The notes below the pieces were generated by a model, which saw nothing but the letters and a program-made list of their open reading frames with translations, did no database searches and was not told where the DNA came from. Shown here one piece after another: positions 8,925 to 17,477 of a stretch of 64,000 nt of DNA. A program made the translations under genes and the position numbers. The number at the start of each line of letters is the position of its first letter. Positions within the stretch are counted from its first letter, which is position 1. The DNA comes from Candidatus Villigracilaceae bacterium (GTDB lineage: Bacteria > Chloroflexota > Anaerolineae > Anaerolineales > Villigracilaceae): contig JAPKMP010000008.1 in the NCBI GenBank assembly GCA_026645935.1, positions 124,001-188,000 on the forward strand, read 5' to 3'.

Positions 8925-8943
8925 CTCTCCATTTACCGCACAA

Positions 8944-9297
8944 TTACGCCCATTCCAACATTCCCTTGCGCCAGGTATAAACCAGACCTACCACCAGGAT
9001 GGTGACAAAAATGATGCCTTCGATGACGGCGTACAACCCGAGGTGACCGAGTTTCACCGCCCAGGGGAAAAGGAACACCGCTTCCACATCGAAGACGAGG
9101 AAGACCAGCGCAAAGATGTAATACTGCGCCTTGAATTGGATCCACGCCGGGCCAACAGGTTCGATCCCGCACTCGTAGGTTGACTCTTTGACCGGGTTGG
9201 GTTTCTTGGGACCGAAAATAAAACCTGCTGCAATCGCGCCAATGGGAATGACCAATCCTACAACAATAAACAGGGCGACATATATCCACTCGCTCAT
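8944..9297 (-). CDS. nuoA: NADH-quinone oxidoreductase subunit A
   Basis: This 117-residue, three-helix complex I subunit contains the conserved loop PVKESTYECGIEPVGPAW, with its quinone-switch cysteine, and the acidic TM2 pattern FALVFLVFDVEAVFLFPWA. GGAG precedes the ATG at 9297. It is the first gene of the nuo run; a promoter is expected in the 110-nt gap to its right. It is followed by nuoH rather than nuoB. Confidence 0.96.
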   Translation of the reverse strand: MSEWIYVALFIVVGLVIPIGAIAAGFIFGPKKPNPVKESTYECGIEPVGPAWIQFKAQYYIFALVFLVFDVEAVFLFPWAVKLGHLGLYAVIEGIIFVTILVVGLVYTWRKGMLEWA

Positions 9298-9344
9298 TTA
9301 GATTTCTCCATTGGGAAATGTTGTATTACAAATTTAACGCGAAC

Positions 9345-9350
9345 ATTGTA
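9345..9350 (-). promoter_or_regulatory. Candidate -10 box for the nuo operon
   Basis: TACAAT on the minus strand lies 47 bases before the nuoA start, inside the only sizeable gap upstream of the operon. No convincing -35 hexamer is seen at the right distance, so this is a weak call. Confidence 0.35.
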
Positions 9351-9407
9351 CCATAAAGGACAAATCGCCCGCCTGTTATCCCTTGTCAATTTTTCAGGTG
9401 ATATTTG

Positions 9408-10241
9408 TCACGTTTTCTTTTTGGACTTCGCCGCAGGTTTTGAAGGTTTCCGCTTCGGTTTCAGAAGCCTGCCGTATAGGAATTTGATAATGTCCTTCAA
9501 AAACGGGAAGCCTACAATGGATCCCACCACCGAGCCGACCACGCCGGATGTCCGGACAAAGTTGGTGGAGAAACCGAAGAAGTCCACCGCCTCGATCTCG
9601 GCGATTTGAGCGTTTACCGGAATCCGGCTTTTCTCTCCCGTGGAGCGGTTCTCGAAATTCAGGTGCAGCCAGATCGTGCCGCGATACCTGCCCACATTTT
9701 GCGTACCAACGCTCCAATAAAAGGTCACAGACTGCCCCTGCTTTAATGGCTGGAAGGTCGACCCAGTCGGTTTTACTTCCAGACCGACCACCTCGAAATA
9801 CGCCTCCGCTGTAACGTTATGAGTTGCGTATAAATTCGGTATTTCGATCACTTCGCCTTCAACGACATTCCCTCCGACCTCGGCGGTCGGCGTGATATTC
9901 CCCAGTGTATCCACCTCGAGGGTAAGGCGCACGACGTCGCTCTCCGCTCCCGCCTTGATGCTCGAAGGATATTCAAGGGTCAGGCGGCGAAATTCAGGCA
10001 GGGCGGGAGCCGGTTCGCCTCCGACAGACGGAGTCGCTACTTGTGAGGACGGCGTGGAAGTTGGAAATGCAGGCTCGAACGTCGCTGTGGCTGGAACTGC
10101 CACCTGTTGAGTCGAAGTATCTGGCGGCGCTTCCGTTGCTGGCGCCTCGGTCGCCGGAGGCGCTCCGCAGGATGCAAACAGCAAGATCGCCGCGGCAGTA
10201 ACAACGAACAGATAATGGAAACGAAAAGGTATTTTTTTCAC
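9408..10241 (-). CDS. Putative lipoprotein with a beta-rich domain and a basic C-terminal tail
   Basis: I do not recognise a named family. The 277-residue product begins with a lipoprotein signal peptide (LLFASC lipobox, Cys at about residue 25). A Pro/Thr/Ala-rich linker follows to about residue 75. A probable beta-sandwich region (about 85-215) has text such as GQSVTFYWSVGTQNVGRYRG, resembling CARDB or bacterial Ig-like folds. A hydrophobic stretch around 232-252 and a Lys/Arg-rich tail (KPKRKPSKPAAKSKKKT) end the protein, so it may be held both by lipid and by a C-terminal helix with its basic end inside the cell. The start is GTG at 10241, sharing a base with the TAG of the upstream small gene, which indicates translational coupling. 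Confidence 0.7.
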   Translation of the reverse strand: MKKIPFRFHYLFVVTAAAILLFASCGAPPATEAPATEAPPDTSTQQVAVPATATFEPAFPTSTPSSQVATPSVGGEPAPALPEFRRLTLEYPSSIKAGAESDVVRLTLEVDTLGNITPTAEVGGNVVEGEVIEIPNLYATHNVTAEAYFEVVGLEVKPTGSTFQPLKQGQSVTFYWSVGTQNVGRYRGTIWLHLNFENRSTGEKSRIPVNAQIAEIEAVDFFGFSTNFVRTSGVVGSVVGSIVGFPFLKDIIKFLYGRLLKPKRKPSKPAAKSKKKT

Positions 10242-10411
10242 TATACAGACGGAGAATCAAGATGAAGCGAGGATGGCGTCGGGAGCTTCATTTCAGAGGG
10301 AGAGATGGTCTGGATTCGAGTCTCACGCGGGTTGGGTGAAAACCCCCAGATCAAAAGCGCAATTGAAACGGAGAGGATAATGACAGTTAGGGCGAGCCGC
10401 AGAGATCTCAA
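10241..10411 (-). CDS. Small single-pass membrane protein
   Basis: This 56-residue product starts with TTG at 10411, overlapping the TGA of the upstream nucleotidyltransferase gene (TTGA). The N-terminus RSLRLALTVIILSVSIALLI is a classic signal-anchor helix, followed by a polar Pro/Ser-rich tail. Its stop shares a base with the start of the downstream lipoprotein. An alternative ATG at 10441 would give a longer, less plausible N-terminus overlapping the previous gene by 34 nt. Function is unknown; the tight coupling suggests it works with the lipoprotein. Confidence 0.6.
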   Translation of the reverse strand: MRSLRLALTVIILSVSIALLIWGFSPNPRETRIQTISPSEMKLPTPSSLHLDSPSV

Positions 10412-11160
10412 CGCTGAACCTCCTCCACTTCGATATACCACTTTACTCGTGTGCCGACCCGGTCGCGCAATTGCCAGGCGACAGGCTTGGGCATTTCTGT
10501 GAATGTGCGGCGGATGTCGTTGATGCGCCCAATAACGAGCGCCTTTTCTTCATTTGAGAGCGGGATTTCATTCGTGTTCAACATCGCTTCAAGCTTATCG
10601 AGGTTGATGGAAGTCGTTTTATACAATCCCCAATCTGCGCTGCATAAGTGTGCCAATATGGCAAGGTTGATGGTCTCGTTATCGCCCTCGCCTGTTTCGT
10701 TGTTCATCAGGATCGAAGTGAGATCGAACGCGTCCTTGCGGTTAAGTTCGATGATCTGGGCTTTGGAAAGAAATAGTTCCGCCAGCGGGATGGTGACCGG
10801 GTCTGCGGCAAGGCGGTCTTCGAGCGGAATTTTGTGGCACATTTCGAAATGCCCGACGAAAATATCCACCTTCATTTCCGTGGGATCGTGATAGTAGATC
10901 TGTCTCTGGTCGCCGTTGAGAATATTGAACTGCTTGTGCGGAGAATAGCCCATCCCGGGCATGAAGCTTTCGAATTCACGGCGCTGCTTGAGCGGGATGC
11001 AAAAATCAAGGTCGGCGAATTCGCGCGTGAAGAGCGGATGGCTGGTTTTGTTGTGCATTTGCACCGCCAGCCCGCCAATGGCGCGCAAACGGATGTTCTT
11101 CTCGTTCGCGGCATCGATAAGGCGGTGCATTTCCTGTACAAGGTCGGGGTGCGCTTCCAT
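10408..11160 (-). CDS. AbiEii/MNT-like nucleotidyltransferase-fold protein
   Basis: The 250-residue product carries the nucleotidyltransferase signature GGLAVQMH (about residues 29-36) followed by REFADLDFCIP (about 46-56), with the metal-binding D-x-D. A later aspartate lies in EMKVDIFVG. The rest is helical and resembles the AbiEii/MNT-type fold seen in toxin-antitoxin systems and antibiotic adenylyltransferases. No partner antitoxin gene is seen next to it. It heads a three-gene coupled operon with a small membrane protein and a lipoprotein. The substrate is unknown; calling it a toxin would be speculation. Confidence 0.65.
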   Translation of the reverse strand: MEAHPDLVQEMHRLIDAANEKNIRLRAIGGLAVQMHNKTSHPLFTREFADLDFCIPLKQRREFESFMPGMGYSPHKQFNILNGDQRQIYYHDPTEMKVDIFVGHFEMCHKIPLEDRLAADPVTIPLAELFLSKAQIIELNRKDAFDLTSILMNNETGEGDNETINLAILAHLCSADWGLYKTTSINLDKLEAMLNTNEIPLSNEEKALVIGRINDIRRTFTEMPKPVAWQLRDRVGTRVKWYIEVEEVQR

Positions 11161-11197
11161 CAGGTTGTTTGCCTGCTTTCATTTTACTCTTTTCCTC

Positions 11198-12097
11198 TTA
11201 CTGCACAACATCCTTCATCCACATGGGGAATTCGGCTGAATCCATCTTATCCTCAGCCCTGCCCCAGCGTTCGAGCGCCCAGCCCCAGAAGTCGAAATCG
11301 ATGGTCGAGATCCTCGCCTGGATCGCCGCCCACAACCCCCAGCCCACGTCGGACATGATCATGTTGAGTTTCATGCGCGCGACCATCTGCGGTGACGCAT
11401 CGCCGAAATACGCGGCACAGACTTCCTCGATCTGATCGTCGTTGAACTGCATTTCCTGGCAGGTATTGCCCAATTCGAAGGTCGGGTCGTTGTTGCCGCT
11501 GTATTCATAATCGATCAACCAGAGTTGTTCGCCGTCGTCGATGTAATTTTCAGCAAGCAGATCGTTATTGCACGGGACCGGCGCCAAAGGTTTGACAGCC
11601 ATGGCTTTTTCGATCTCGTTCACAACGGGTATCCGCTCGGGGTAGCCTTTAGGGATATCGATACTACGTTCACGGCACAGGTTGAGATAATACTCTGTGA
11701 GGCGGAACATGTTGAAGTCCGAATAGAAGCGCGGACCGGCGTGGAGTTTCTTGATGGCTTGAGCCATGCGGGAGGGTTGTCCCGGCTGATTCAAAGAATC
11801 CTTCGACATGGTCTTCCCGTCAAGGAATTCCAAAACCATGGCGCTGTGTTCCGGTAGGTGGTGCAAGACTTTCGGCGCGACCCCGGCGCTGGCGGCGGCT
11901 CTTGTGTTGTGATGTTCGTTATCCCTGTCGATGGCGAGCAGTTCCGTGCTTTCACCCGGCACACGAACAAAATAAGGCATGCCATCCACGGTCACTTTGT
12001 AATTGGTATTGGTAAGGCCGCCCGAAAGCTGTTGAATGGAAACATCCCTTCCCTTCCAATCCTCCACCTGGGCGGCGATCTTTTCGATAACAGACAT
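11198..12097 (-). CDS. Choline/ethanolamine kinase-like phosphotransferase (APH fold)
   Basis: This soluble 299-residue kinase-like protein has a choline-kinase/LicA-type organisation. It shows an N-terminal nucleotide loop (QLSGGLTNTNYKV), the catalytic loop CNNDLLAENYI (a variant of HNDxxxxN, with Cys in place of His) and the metal-binding LIDYEYSG. The ATG at 12097 is preferred because GGAGG lies five bases before it; a TTG at 12109 would absorb that site. It probably phosphorylates a small amino alcohol such as choline or ethanolamine. It follows an APC permease on the same strand, but a terminator separates them. Confidence 0.8.
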   Translation of the reverse strand: MSVIEKIAAQVEDWKGRDVSIQQLSGGLTNTNYKVTVDGMPYFVRVPGESTELLAIDRDNEHHNTRAAASAGVAPKVLHHLPEHSAMVLEFLDGKTMSKDSLNQPGQPSRMAQAIKKLHAGPRFYSDFNMFRLTEYYLNLCRERSIDIPKGYPERIPVVNEIEKAMAVKPLAPVPCNNDLLAENYIDDGEQLWLIDYEYSGNNDPTFELGNTCQEMQFNDDQIEEVCAAYFGDASPQMVARMKLNMIMSDVGWGLWAAIQARISTIDFDFWGWALERWGRAEDKMDSAEFPMWMKDVVQ

Positions 12098-12104
12098 ATG
12101 TGCC

Positions 12105-12158
12105 TCCAAATAAAAAAGAAGACCTGACAGTCACACTTTCAGCGTGGCTGCCAGGTCT
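12105..12158 (-). terminator. Rho-independent terminator downstream of the APC permease
   Basis: AGACCTG (12120-12126) pairs with CAGGTCT (12152-12158), and the stem continues inward with CAG/CTG and CAC/GTG after mismatches. On the minus strand the stem is followed by TCTTCTTTTTTA. It therefore ends transcription from the permease gene. Confidence 0.85.
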
Positions 12159-12170
12159 CTTGATGTTTCG

Positions 12171-13814
12171 TTACTCGACCGGGATCTCAGCCTGAACCTT
12201 GTTCAGGTCGATGCCCTTGCTCATGCGGTAGGATTTGAATCCGAAGTAGATGATCGCGGCGAGCAGGTAATTGACGCCCATGAAGATCAGCGATGTGCCG
12301 TTCTTGTATCCGGCTTCGTTTATGCTGTAGCCGATACCGTACAAAGCGTTCGGGTCGAGGATCCATTGATACAACAGGTATACGAGGAAACCGCCGAAGA
12401 TTACGCCCGCAACTGTGATCATCGGGATGCCGAAGATGTTGTACTTTGCAATGGGCGACGCCTTGTAGAGATCGGGTTTGACGTAGGGCAGAAGAATTGC
12501 CGAAATCGTCGTGCCGAGGAAGGTCACAGCGATGACCAGGGTGGAGCACAGTGTCAACGAGGCGAAGTTGGCAATGTTGTAGTTGAACAGGTACGCCACC
12601 AGGATCGACGGAACGATCATCAACAAAAGCGCATTGACTGGCGTCCCGGTGCGCTCATCGAGTTTTGCAACCGATTCGGGCAGGAGGCGGTCGAAGGCGG
12701 CGGCAAAGATCACGCGCGTCGATGAAAGGAATACCGTTGCGCACCAGCCGAACCACCACAAGCTCATCAATGCCACGACCAGGAATTGAACGACTTTATT
12801 CGTCGTCAGGAAGGCGGCGAACAGCGCCGGATAGGGCCAGACAGGGAATGCCGGGGCAACATCGGTGAAACCCCAGGCGTAGTTCCACCAGGCGGCACCC
12901 GATTGGACATAGAACTCCCAGCCGACGCTTTTGCTGATGGCAAAGAGCAGAACGATGCCAAGCAGGGTCGTGATGCCGAGCGCCCATCCCATGCCGGACA
13001 TGTTTCGTTTGAAATCCGTCGCGCCGCGCACTTCACCGTAGAGGGTCGCTCCCCAGTTGGGCCACAAGTTGAAGAAGACCATGTACGGGATGACGAGGAA
13101 GACGACAGCCAACGAGCCGCCCGCAAACGGAGTCACTGCGCCAGCAGCTGTGCCGAGTTCGACGGTTGCATCGTACACGCCGCTCACGCCGAACATGGAT
13201 GAGGCGTTCGCCTCCAAACCGGCTTTGAACGCTTCAGGGGTGCCGCCCAACAACAGCGCGATCACGATCAGCAAGCCAAGCATTCCGCCGTAGAAGGAAA
13301 ACTTCTGGATGCGGGCGTAGACCTTCATGCCGAGCATGATGAAGACGCTGACGATGATGATGGTCAGCATCGAAGCGGTGAACGCCCCGTTTTGGGTTCC
13401 CGCAAACCACAGGGCGGTATCCTTCGCGCCGAGCACACCGAGAATCGGAACCAGAACAATGTGACGGAACATGTCGCCATACAGCGGCACCCACAACCAC
13501 AGTATGAACCACCACCCGGTCACCGCGAGGATGAAACCCGCCGCGCCGCCCAGGATGCGGCTCTGCCAGACGTAATCGCCGCCCGAACGCGGCATGACGG
13601 CGATCAATGCAGCATAGACCACAACCTCGAAAAAAATGAAGATCGCGCTGACGATCAGCGCGTTCACCATCCCGCCCTCGAAGTAATACATCTGGCTGAA
13701 ACTGTACAAGCCGAGGGTGATCAGGTTGATGGAAAACAACGCGTAGATGAACGCGTCGAGGACCGACCAGGATCGCACCATGCCGGTCGCTTTACGGACA
13801 AACAAGTCGCTCAT
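12171..13814 (-). CDS. APC superfamily amino acid/polyamine permease
   Basis: This 547-residue integral membrane protein has about 12 predicted helices. The N-terminal region matches the APC superfamily: hydrophobic TM1, then IAVMPRSGGDYVWQSR, which is the usual substrate-loop motif P-R-S-G-G-D-Y. A further conserved segment is SSTRVIFAAAFDRLLPESVAKLDERTGTPVNALL (TM8-9 loop; quoted only as SSTRVIFAAAFDRLLP in part). It is slightly longer than the usual 450-500 residues. The substrate is not predictable from sequence; amino acids or amines are likely. A terminator follows and the gene appears to be transcribed alone. Confidence 0.85.
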   Translation of the reverse strand: MSDLFVRKATGMVRSWSVLDAFIYALFSINLITLGLYSFSQMYYFEGGMVNALIVSAIFIFFEVVVYAALIAVMPRSGGDYVWQSRILGGAAGFILAVTGWWFILWLWVPLYGDMFRHIVLVPILGVLGAKDTALWFAGTQNGAFTASMLTIIIVSVFIMLGMKVYARIQKFSFYGGMLGLLIVIALLLGGTPEAFKAGLEANASSMFGVSGVYDATVELGTAAGAVTPFAGGSLAVVFLVIPYMVFFNLWPNWGATLYGEVRGATDFKRNMSGMGWALGITTLLGIVLLFAISKSVGWEFYVQSGAAWWNYAWGFTDVAPAFPVWPYPALFAAFLTTNKVVQFLVVALMSLWWFGWCATVFLSSTRVIFAAAFDRLLPESVAKLDERTGTPVNALLLMIVPSILVAYLFNYNIANFASLTLCSTLVIAVTFLGTTISAILLPYVKPDLYKASPIAKYNIFGIPMITVAGVIFGGFLVYLLYQWILDPNALYGIGYSINEAGYKNGTSLIFMGVNYLLAAIIYFGFKSYRMSKGIDLNKVQAEIPVE

Positions 13815-13845
13815 AACACTCTCCTCTTATGAATTATTTTTATCG

Positions 13846-13872
13846 GTAGCGGCGCGTTCATCGCGCCCCTAC
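13846..13872. repeat. GTAGsGGCGCG inverted repeat
   Basis: GTAGCGGCGCG (13846-13856) pairs with CGCGCCCCTAC (13862-13872) with one mismatch and a 5-base loop. It lies between the metallophosphoesterase stop and the permease start. Similar GTAGGGGCG palindromes are, from general experience, common dispersed intergenic elements. No T-run follows on either side. Confidence 0.65.
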
Positions 13873-13876
13873 AAAA

Positions 13877-14818
13877 TCAACCTGTTGTCAGAACGTAATC
13901 TTCGATCTTATGCCTGCCAAGGCGAACGATCGCGCCGAGCAGGGTTCCCTGCTCATACATCGAGCCGGGATTGATGCACAATGTCTCGCCAATGCGAGCA
14001 ACGCCGCGTCCTTCGTGAATGTGTCCGTGCAAGCCGAGCAAAGGCTGGACCTTTTCTATCGATTCGCGCAGAGCCGTCGAACCGACCGCCTTCAATGCCT
14101 GCCCCGCCATTTTGGGACGCAGGTTTTCATCCAACTCCGGCGCTTCATCGAGGTTCGATTTATACGGCGGCACGTGGATGTTAAAGATGGCATTCTTCGG
14201 GTCTTTGAGCCTAGACGTCATCGCTTCATACCGGACCTTGAGCCGGTCCTCATCCTCTTCACGATGCGTATTCCAGGGCGTCCGGTTGCTCCAACCGGAA
14301 GCGATCATTTCATGACCGCTGTCGAGAACCGTCACGTCCCCCTCCGCAAGGACAACCGTCCTGCTCTCGCGGATGATGTCGTCCACTTCATCCATATCGT
14401 CATTGCCCGGGCAGCAATAGACCTTCATGCCCGTGCCTGCGAGTTTTTTCTCCGCCAATTCCATCCACTGCTGGACGACTTTCAAAACCTCATCCAAAAA
14501 AATCCTGCCGACCTTCCCAGGGTCTTTCTCCAGTTCCTTGATCTCATCCAGATTCGTCAGGTAGGGATAATACCCGCGGCTGCGGACGCGCTTCTTCAAG
14601 TCCGCCAGTTCGTCTTCGTTGGTGATCTCGTAAACCTGTTCAAGGAGTGTGACGCGGTAATTCTTTCCGCCCTGATGCACGAACGGGACCACCGCCTTGC
14701 CCGTCATGTCGCCGCCGAGGATCAACTGATCGGCGTTGTAAAACTTGCCCGCATTGAGAAACTTGCTCCAGCAAATATCCGAACCGTGAATGTCTGTCGC
14801 AAAGAAAATGGTGGTCAC
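13877..14818 (-). CDS. Calcineurin-like metallophosphoesterase
   Basis: The 313-residue product has the full metallophosphoesterase motif set: DIHGS (about residue 9), GGDMTG (about 36), GNDD in place of GNHD, NIHVPP and GHIHEG near the C-terminus. The middle holds a helical insertion that is not typical of short YfcE-type enzymes. GTG at 14818 is the likely start: AAGGA lies seven bases upstream, and the upstream TTG at 14824 would fall too close to it. The substrate is unknown; cyclic nucleotides or other phosphodiesters are possible. Confidence 0.8.
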   Translation of the reverse strand: MTTIFFATDIHGSDICWSKFLNAGKFYNADQLILGGDMTGKAVVPFVHQGGKNYRVTLLEQVYEITNEDELADLKKRVRSRGYYPYLTNLDEIKELEKDPGKVGRIFLDEVLKVVQQWMELAEKKLAGTGMKVYCCPGNDDMDEVDDIIRESRTVVLAEGDVTVLDSGHEMIASGWSNRTPWNTHREEDEDRLKVRYEAMTSRLKDPKNAIFNIHVPPYKSNLDEAPELDENLRPKMAGQALKAVGSTALRESIEKVQPLLGLHGHIHEGRGVARIGETLCINPGSMYEQGTLLGAIVRLGRHKIEDYVLTTG

Positions 14819-15142
14819 ATGCAATCCTTGGGTCAGAGGGTCACTTGCAGAGGTGTTACGCTGGTATGCAATTGATTATACACGCCGCCAGCCGGATTTC
14901 ATTAATTATTAACAACCCCGCGCGGTCAAAGTTTCGGATTGCCCGATGAGAGGATGAAAGAATTCAACCAAAATCCGGGGAATTCGTGCTATATTTTTAC
15001 GGAAGGATAAATTTCAATTCCCGTGTCCGTAGTCCAACAGTTTGAGTTTCAACAAGCCATATAAACCAACTTGACCCGATACCTGTGGACAATTATCATG
15101 TCACATTAGCACATAAACCCGAGCGAATACAAAGGACGGAAA
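14819..15142. other. Intergenic region (324 nt) between divergent genes
   Basis: This AT-rich gap separates the minus-strand phosphoesterase from the plus-strand STAND NTPase. I find no gene. It holds the promoter at 15071-15099 and AAAGGACGG before the ATG at 15143. The left part near 14905-14915 (ATTAATTATTAA) could contain the divergent promoter. Confidence 0.6.
15071..15099 (+). promoter_or_regulatory. Sigma-70-type promoter for the STAND NTPase gene
   Basis: TTGACC (15071-15076) and TATCAT (15094-15099) are separated by exactly 17 bases. The gene starts 43 bases downstream of the -10 box. Confidence 0.6.
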
Positions 15143-17425
15143 ATGAAAAAACTTGTGCCGTTACTGATCGCCCTACTGGGCCTGGCTTTGGTCATCGCCG
15201 CCATCGTCGTCTGGCTCGAACCACCCGCGGAAGGCGGAGTATTCACCACGGCAGGATCAATCATTTTGTTTCTTTCTGGATTGGGCACAAGCATCAAAGG
15301 CTGGATGGATGTATTTAAAAAAGATTCGCCGACAACAAATACCCAAACCCAGACTCAAAATCAAGAGCAAATTCAAAGCCAAGTCGTTTACATTCACAAC
15401 TATCCACCCGATTACCAATCTCCAACACTTGCACCTGGCGCAAGTGCAGGTGTTACCAATCACCAATTACTCAAGAACACGTTACTGCAACAGCCTTATT
15501 TCTTTGGACGTGTCAAAGAACTTGCCACGATTGCAGATGCAATATCCCCCGACTCCCGCACCTGGGGCGCCCTCATTGACGGACCTGGCGGCATCGGCAA
15601 GACCGCGCTGGCGATCAAAGCCGCGCACGACGCGCCAGCGGATTTATTCGAGCGCAAGATTTTCATCACCGCCAAAGTGCGCGAACTGACCGCCGAAGGC
15701 GAAGCCAAACTGACCGATTTCACCCGCCCGACCTACCTCGCCATGCTGGACGAACTCGGCAAGGAACTGGGCGCAGACGGACTCGAAAAACTCGCGCCCG
15801 ATGAACGTCCCAACGAACTGCGCCTCGCGCTGGCAGGCAAAAAGGCGCTGATCATCTTCGACAATTTGGAAACCCTGCCCGAGGAAGAGCGCACGCGCTT
15901 GTTCCAATTCCTCTCGCGCCTGCCCGAAGGGAACAAAGCCATCGTCACCTCCCGCCGCCGCACCGACGTGGACGCGCGTATCGTGCGCCTCGACCGCCTC
16001 GCCCGCGACGAAGCCCTGCAACTCATCGCCGAACTCGCCGCCAAAACTCCGCGCCTCGCCCGCGCCTCGCAAAAAGAGCGCGAAGACCTGTACGAGATCA
16101 CGCAGGGCAACCCGCTCTTCATCCGCTGGATCGCGGGGCAGTTGGGGCGTGAAGGATCGCAGTGCCGCACCATCGCCGACGCCTGCGCCTTCATTGACAA
16201 AGCGCCAAAAGGCAACGACCCGCTCGAATACATCTTCGGCGACCTGCTGGAGACCTTCACCGCCGACGAGACGAAAGTCCTCGCCGCGCTGACGTATTTC
16301 AGCCTGCCCGCCAAACTCAAGTGGATCGCGGACATGACCGACCTGCCCGTCCGCGTCGCCGAGACCGCGCTGGAAGACCTGACCGACCGCTCCATCCTGA
16401 CCTCTGACCTGCCCGCACAAACCTATTTTTTGCCCCCGCTGACAGCAAAATTCATCCGTACCCGCCGACCTGAAGCCGTGACCCAGACAGGCGACGCCCT
16501 CACCGACCGCGCCTATGCCCTCGCCGTGCAATATGGTGGACAAACCAACTACGAAGGCTACCCCACGCTGGACGCCGAATGGGACTTCATCTCCGCCGCC
16601 CTGCCGCGCCTGCTGACTGGCGACAATGATCGCCTGCAAACAATGTGCCTTCGAATCATGTCTTTTCTAAATTTCACTGGACGCTGGGATGAAATTTTGT
16701 GGCTCTCAAGTGAAGCCGAGGCTCGCGCCCTCGCCGCTGATGATAAAGAGAACGCGGGCTGGCGGGCATATCAAGCAGGAGAGACATATTTCAGCCGCGG
16801 CCAACCTGCCGAGGTACTGGCGTGCGCATCCCGCGCCGCCGAACACTGGCAGGAGAGCACACCGCACAATAAATCTCTTCCTATTCACATGCGCGGTAAT
16901 GGCTATGAACTAAAAAAAGAATTCCCCGCCGCTATTGCTGCATACTTTGAAGCGTTGGAAATTGAACGTTCCATCAATTCCGAGAGACTTGCTGTTTCCA
17001 CAATATTGATCGACCTTGGAAGGGTCGAAAGGAAAAACAACGAATATCCCGCCGCCGAGCGCCACTACCGCGAAGCCCTGCGCATTGCAAAGATCTTTAA
17101 AAACGATGAATTCATTGCTACTATCACAGGCAGCCTAGCAAAACTCGCCCTCGACCGCGAGCAGTGGGCAGAAGCCGAGTCCTTCGCCCGTGAAGCCCTC
17201 ACGCTGTCAGAAAAAGTCGGGCGGCAGGATTTGATTGCCAGCGAGAGCGGTCATGTCGCCAAAGCCCTGCTCAAAAAGAGTCGTGGGGCGGATTGGCAAT
17301 CCGCCTTACAGGAAGCCCTCACCCTCTCCCGTCGCGCCGTCGAGATTTACACGCACCTGCGTCACCCCGAGTTGCAGTCCGCGCAGGAAACGCTGGCGGA
17401 GATCGAGAAAGCCATCCACGAATAA
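15143..17425 (+). CDS. Membrane-anchored STAND NTPase (NB-ARC/NACHT-like) with TPR repeats
   Basis: The 760-residue protein begins with two hydrophobic segments (about residues 4-26 and 34-52), then a Gln/Thr-rich linker. The STAND ATPase core follows: Walker A GPGGIGKT at about 149-156, Walker B KKALIIFDNLE at about 233-243, the sensor-like IVTSRRR at about 271-277, and GNPLFIRW further on. A winged-helix-like section lies at about 380-440. From about 520 onward the sequence is built of TPR-like helical pairs (YPAAERHYREALRIAK, WAEAESFAREALTLSE). STAND proteins with TPR sensors act as ligand-triggered switches, including in antiphage defence and signalling. No separate effector domain is visible; the N-terminal 2TM anchor could itself be the output. 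A GxxExxY gene follows. Confidence 0.8.
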   Translation: MKKLVPLLIALLGLALVIAAIVVWLEPPAEGGVFTTAGSIILFLSGLGTSIKGWMDVFKKDSPTTNTQTQTQNQEQIQSQVVYIHNYPPDYQSPTLAPGASAGVTNHQLLKNTLLQQPYFFGRVKELATIADAISPDSRTWGALIDGPGGIGKTALAIKAAHDAPADLFERKIFITAKVRELTAEGEAKLTDFTRPTYLAMLDELGKELGADGLEKLAPDERPNELRLALAGKKALIIFDNLETLPEEERTRLFQFLSRLPEGNKAIVTSRRRTDVDARIVRLDRLARDEALQLIAELAAKTPRLARASQKEREDLYEITQGNPLFIRWIAGQLGREGSQCRTIADACAFIDKAPKGNDPLEYIFGDLLETFTADETKVLAALTYFSLPAKLKWIADMTDLPVRVAETALEDLTDRSILTSDLPAQTYFLPPLTAKFIRTRRPEAVTQTGDALTDRAYALAVQYGGQTNYEGYPTLDAEWDFISAALPRLLTGDNDRLQTMCLRIMSFLNFTGRWDEILWLSSEAEARALAADDKENAGWRAYQAGETYFSRGQPAEVLACASRAAEHWQESTPHNKSLPIHMRGNGYELKKEFPAAIAAYFEALEIERSINSERLAVSTILIDLGRVERKNNEYPAAERHYREALRIAKIFKNDEFIATITGSLAKLALDREQWAEAESFAREALTLSEKVGRQDLIASESGHVAKALLKKSRGADWQSALQEALTLSRRAVEIYTHLRHPELQSAQETLAEIEKAIHE

Positions 17426-17432
17426 GATCAAC

Positions 17433-17474
17433 CACGAATTCACGAATGGGGAGTCTTGCATTCGTGTATTCGTG
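17433..17474. repeat. ATTCGTG/CACGAAT hairpin after the STAND gene
   Basis: CACGAATTCACGAATG (17433-17448) pairs with CATTCGTGTATTCGTG (17459-17474) with one mismatch and a 10-base loop. It is built from the same CACGAAT unit that recurs at 17416-17422, 17480-17486, 17967-17973 and 17997-18003. Confidence 0.75.
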
Positions 17475-17477
17475 AAA

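Noticed and set aside
10408-11160. Type IV toxin-antitoxin (AbiE) locus
   Set aside because: The nucleotidyltransferase motifs fit, but no AbiEi-like antitoxin gene lies next to it.
13910-14875. Plus-strand open frame (321 codons) opposite the metallophosphoesterase
   Set aside because: The minus strand has all phosphoesterase motifs in order; the plus-strand product has none.
15644-16639. Minus-strand open frame (331 codons) inside the STAND NTPase gene
   Set aside because: Gly/Val/Phe-rich shadow sequence; the plus strand encodes the Walker A and B motifs.
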